In this document: positions 63,461 through 64,000 of the stretch, piece after piece
How positions within the stretch are numbered: position 1 is the first letter of the stretch
Layout: every line of letters starts with the position of its first letter
Source of the DNA: Saccharopolyspora erythraea NRRL 2338
GTDB taxonomy: Bacteria > Actinomycetota > Actinomycetes > Mycobacteriales > Pseudonocardiaceae
Direction: 5' to 3'
NCBI RefSeq assembly: GCF_000062885.1
Contig: NC_009142.1
Span: 6,003,584 to 6,067,583, forward strand
DNA length: 64,000 nt
Notes under the pieces: model-generated
The model's input: the letters and a program-made list of their open reading frames with translations, nothing else
The model's database searches: none
What the model was told of the DNA's origin: nothing
Made by a program: the position numbers and the translations under genes

Positions 63461-64000
63461 CTATGCCGAACGCAGGTAGTGCTCCGCGATGTCGTCGCTG
63501 GTGGTGAGCCACACGCCGGGGTGGTTCGCGACGTGCTCCAGCGCCTGGTCCAGGTACTTGGCCCGGAAGGGCTGGCCGATGACGAAGGGATGCAGGGCCA
63601 GCGCCATCACCCGGCCGCTGCCCGCCGCGTCGGCGTGGAGCTGCTCGAGCTGGTCCTCCACGATCCGCACGAAGTCCGGCCCGCTGAGGCTCTTGCCCAC
63701 GAACAGGCTGATGTCGTTCAGCTCGATGGCGTAGGGGACGCTGAGCATCCCCGGTGCGTTCAGCCGGTACGGCTGGTCGTCGTTGGTCCAGTCGAGGACG
63801 TAGCTCAGGCCGAGCTCGGCCAGCAGCGACGGCGTCTGGAAGCTCTCGGTGAGCCCCGGTCCCATCCACCCGCGCGGCCGGCGACCGGTCGCCTTCTCGA
63901 TGGTGCCGACGACCTCGCCCAGGTAGGCGCGTTCCTCGTCGGCTGGCAGGTCGGCCTGGAACGTGGAGTTGTTCTTGCCGTGGGCCAGCCACGCCCAGTC
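63461..64000 (-). CDS. Polysaccharide deacetylase / PuuE-like allantoinase, truncated by the window edge
   Basis: Only the C-terminal 179 residues are in the window; the start lies beyond 64000. The sequence HGKNNSTFQADLPADEERAY, RRPRGWMGPGLTESFQTPSL, and LSYVLDWTNDDQPYRLN is typical of the polysaccharide deacetylase superfamily members annotated as PuuE/allantoinase-like. MALALHPFVIGQPFRAKYL supplies a likely metal-site His. It would act on a C-N bond of an amide such as allantoin. The convergent PucR gene supports a purine-catabolic context. The dispersed repeat lies downstream of its stop. Confidence 0.82.
   Translation of the reverse strand, partial: DWAWLAHGKNNSTFQADLPADEERAYLGEVVGTIEKATGRRPRGWMGPGLTESFQTPSLLAELGLSYVLDWTNDDQPYRLNAPGMLSVPYAIELNDISLFVGKSLSGPDFVRIVEDQLEQLHADAAGSGRVMALALHPFVIGQPFRAKYLDQALEHVANHPGVWLTTSDDIAEHYLRSA

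Overview
The window looks like chromosomal DNA from a high-GC filamentous actinomycete, most likely Pseudonocardiales and close to Saccharopolyspora. The evidence is strong third-position G/C bias, many GTG and TTG starts, probable leaderless genes with a TANNNT box 6-7 nt before the start codon, and typical actinomycete families (DUF5753 XRE regulator with a DUF397 partner, RIYDFYLGG-type methyltransferase, SPW-repeat membrane protein, PucR, DivIVA-like coiled coil). I saw no rRNA, tRNA, CRISPR array, phage or large biosynthetic cluster. The genus assignment is inference.

Layout. 0-7 kb: Fe/Mn superoxide dismutase, a SAM methyltransferase, a membrane acyltransferase, a secreted S37 tripeptidyl aminopeptidase, a PPOX-fold flavoprotein and a DivIVA-like coiled-coil protein. 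6.7-13 kb: a choline-to-betaine locus, with a TetR regulator divergent from betaine aldehyde dehydrogenase, an APC-type permease and a choline oxidase, closed by two strong hairpins. 13-17 kb: phosphoesterase, secreted protein, beta-hydroxyacid dehydrogenase, LLM flavin oxidoreductase. 17-31.5 kb: an acyl-CoA catabolism region. One seven-gene plus-strand operon (HAD hydrolase, ACAD10/11-type kinase-like protein, three acyl-CoA dehydrogenases, SDR, MaoC) faces a minus-strand set (acyl-CoA ligase, two SDRs, TetR, quinone oxidoreductase). Three transcription units carry the same 14-bp palindrome near ACCGACYRGTCGGT, probably the operator of the local TetR. A thioesterase, an AzlCD exporter with divergent Lrp, and an AbgT fragment lie in between.

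31.6-36.5 kb: a GH18 chitinase with a DasR-like site over its promoter, a RES-domain toxin with its antitoxin, and terC preceded by a yybP-ykoY (Mn2+) riboswitch that appears to control ribosome-site access. 36.5-41 kb: an unusual fusion in which an apparently extracytoplasmic alpha/beta hydrolase is joined through a membrane helix to an ABC ATPase, followed by its ABC-2 permease. 41-49.5 kb: a lipoprotein HNH nuclease, a StyA-like monooxygenase, and a LysR gene before a five-gene CoA-ester operon (CoA transferase, enoyl-CoA hydratase, acetoacetate decarboxylase-fold protein, 3-hydroxyacyl-CoA dehydrogenase, acyl-CoA dehydrogenase).

49.6-57 kb is accessory in character: XRE/DUF397 pair, histidine phosphatase, an orphan solute-binding protein without signal peptide, an erythromycin-esterase-like protein with an in-frame 18-bp minisatellite, a secreted small protein, a Smr-domain protein, a 5'-truncated SHOCT gene abutting an IS30 remnant, and dispersed repeats. 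57-64 kb returns to core functions: uvrB, SPW membrane protein, two DUF402 paralogues, a PucR regulator and, running off the right edge, a polysaccharide deacetylase/PuuE-like gene.
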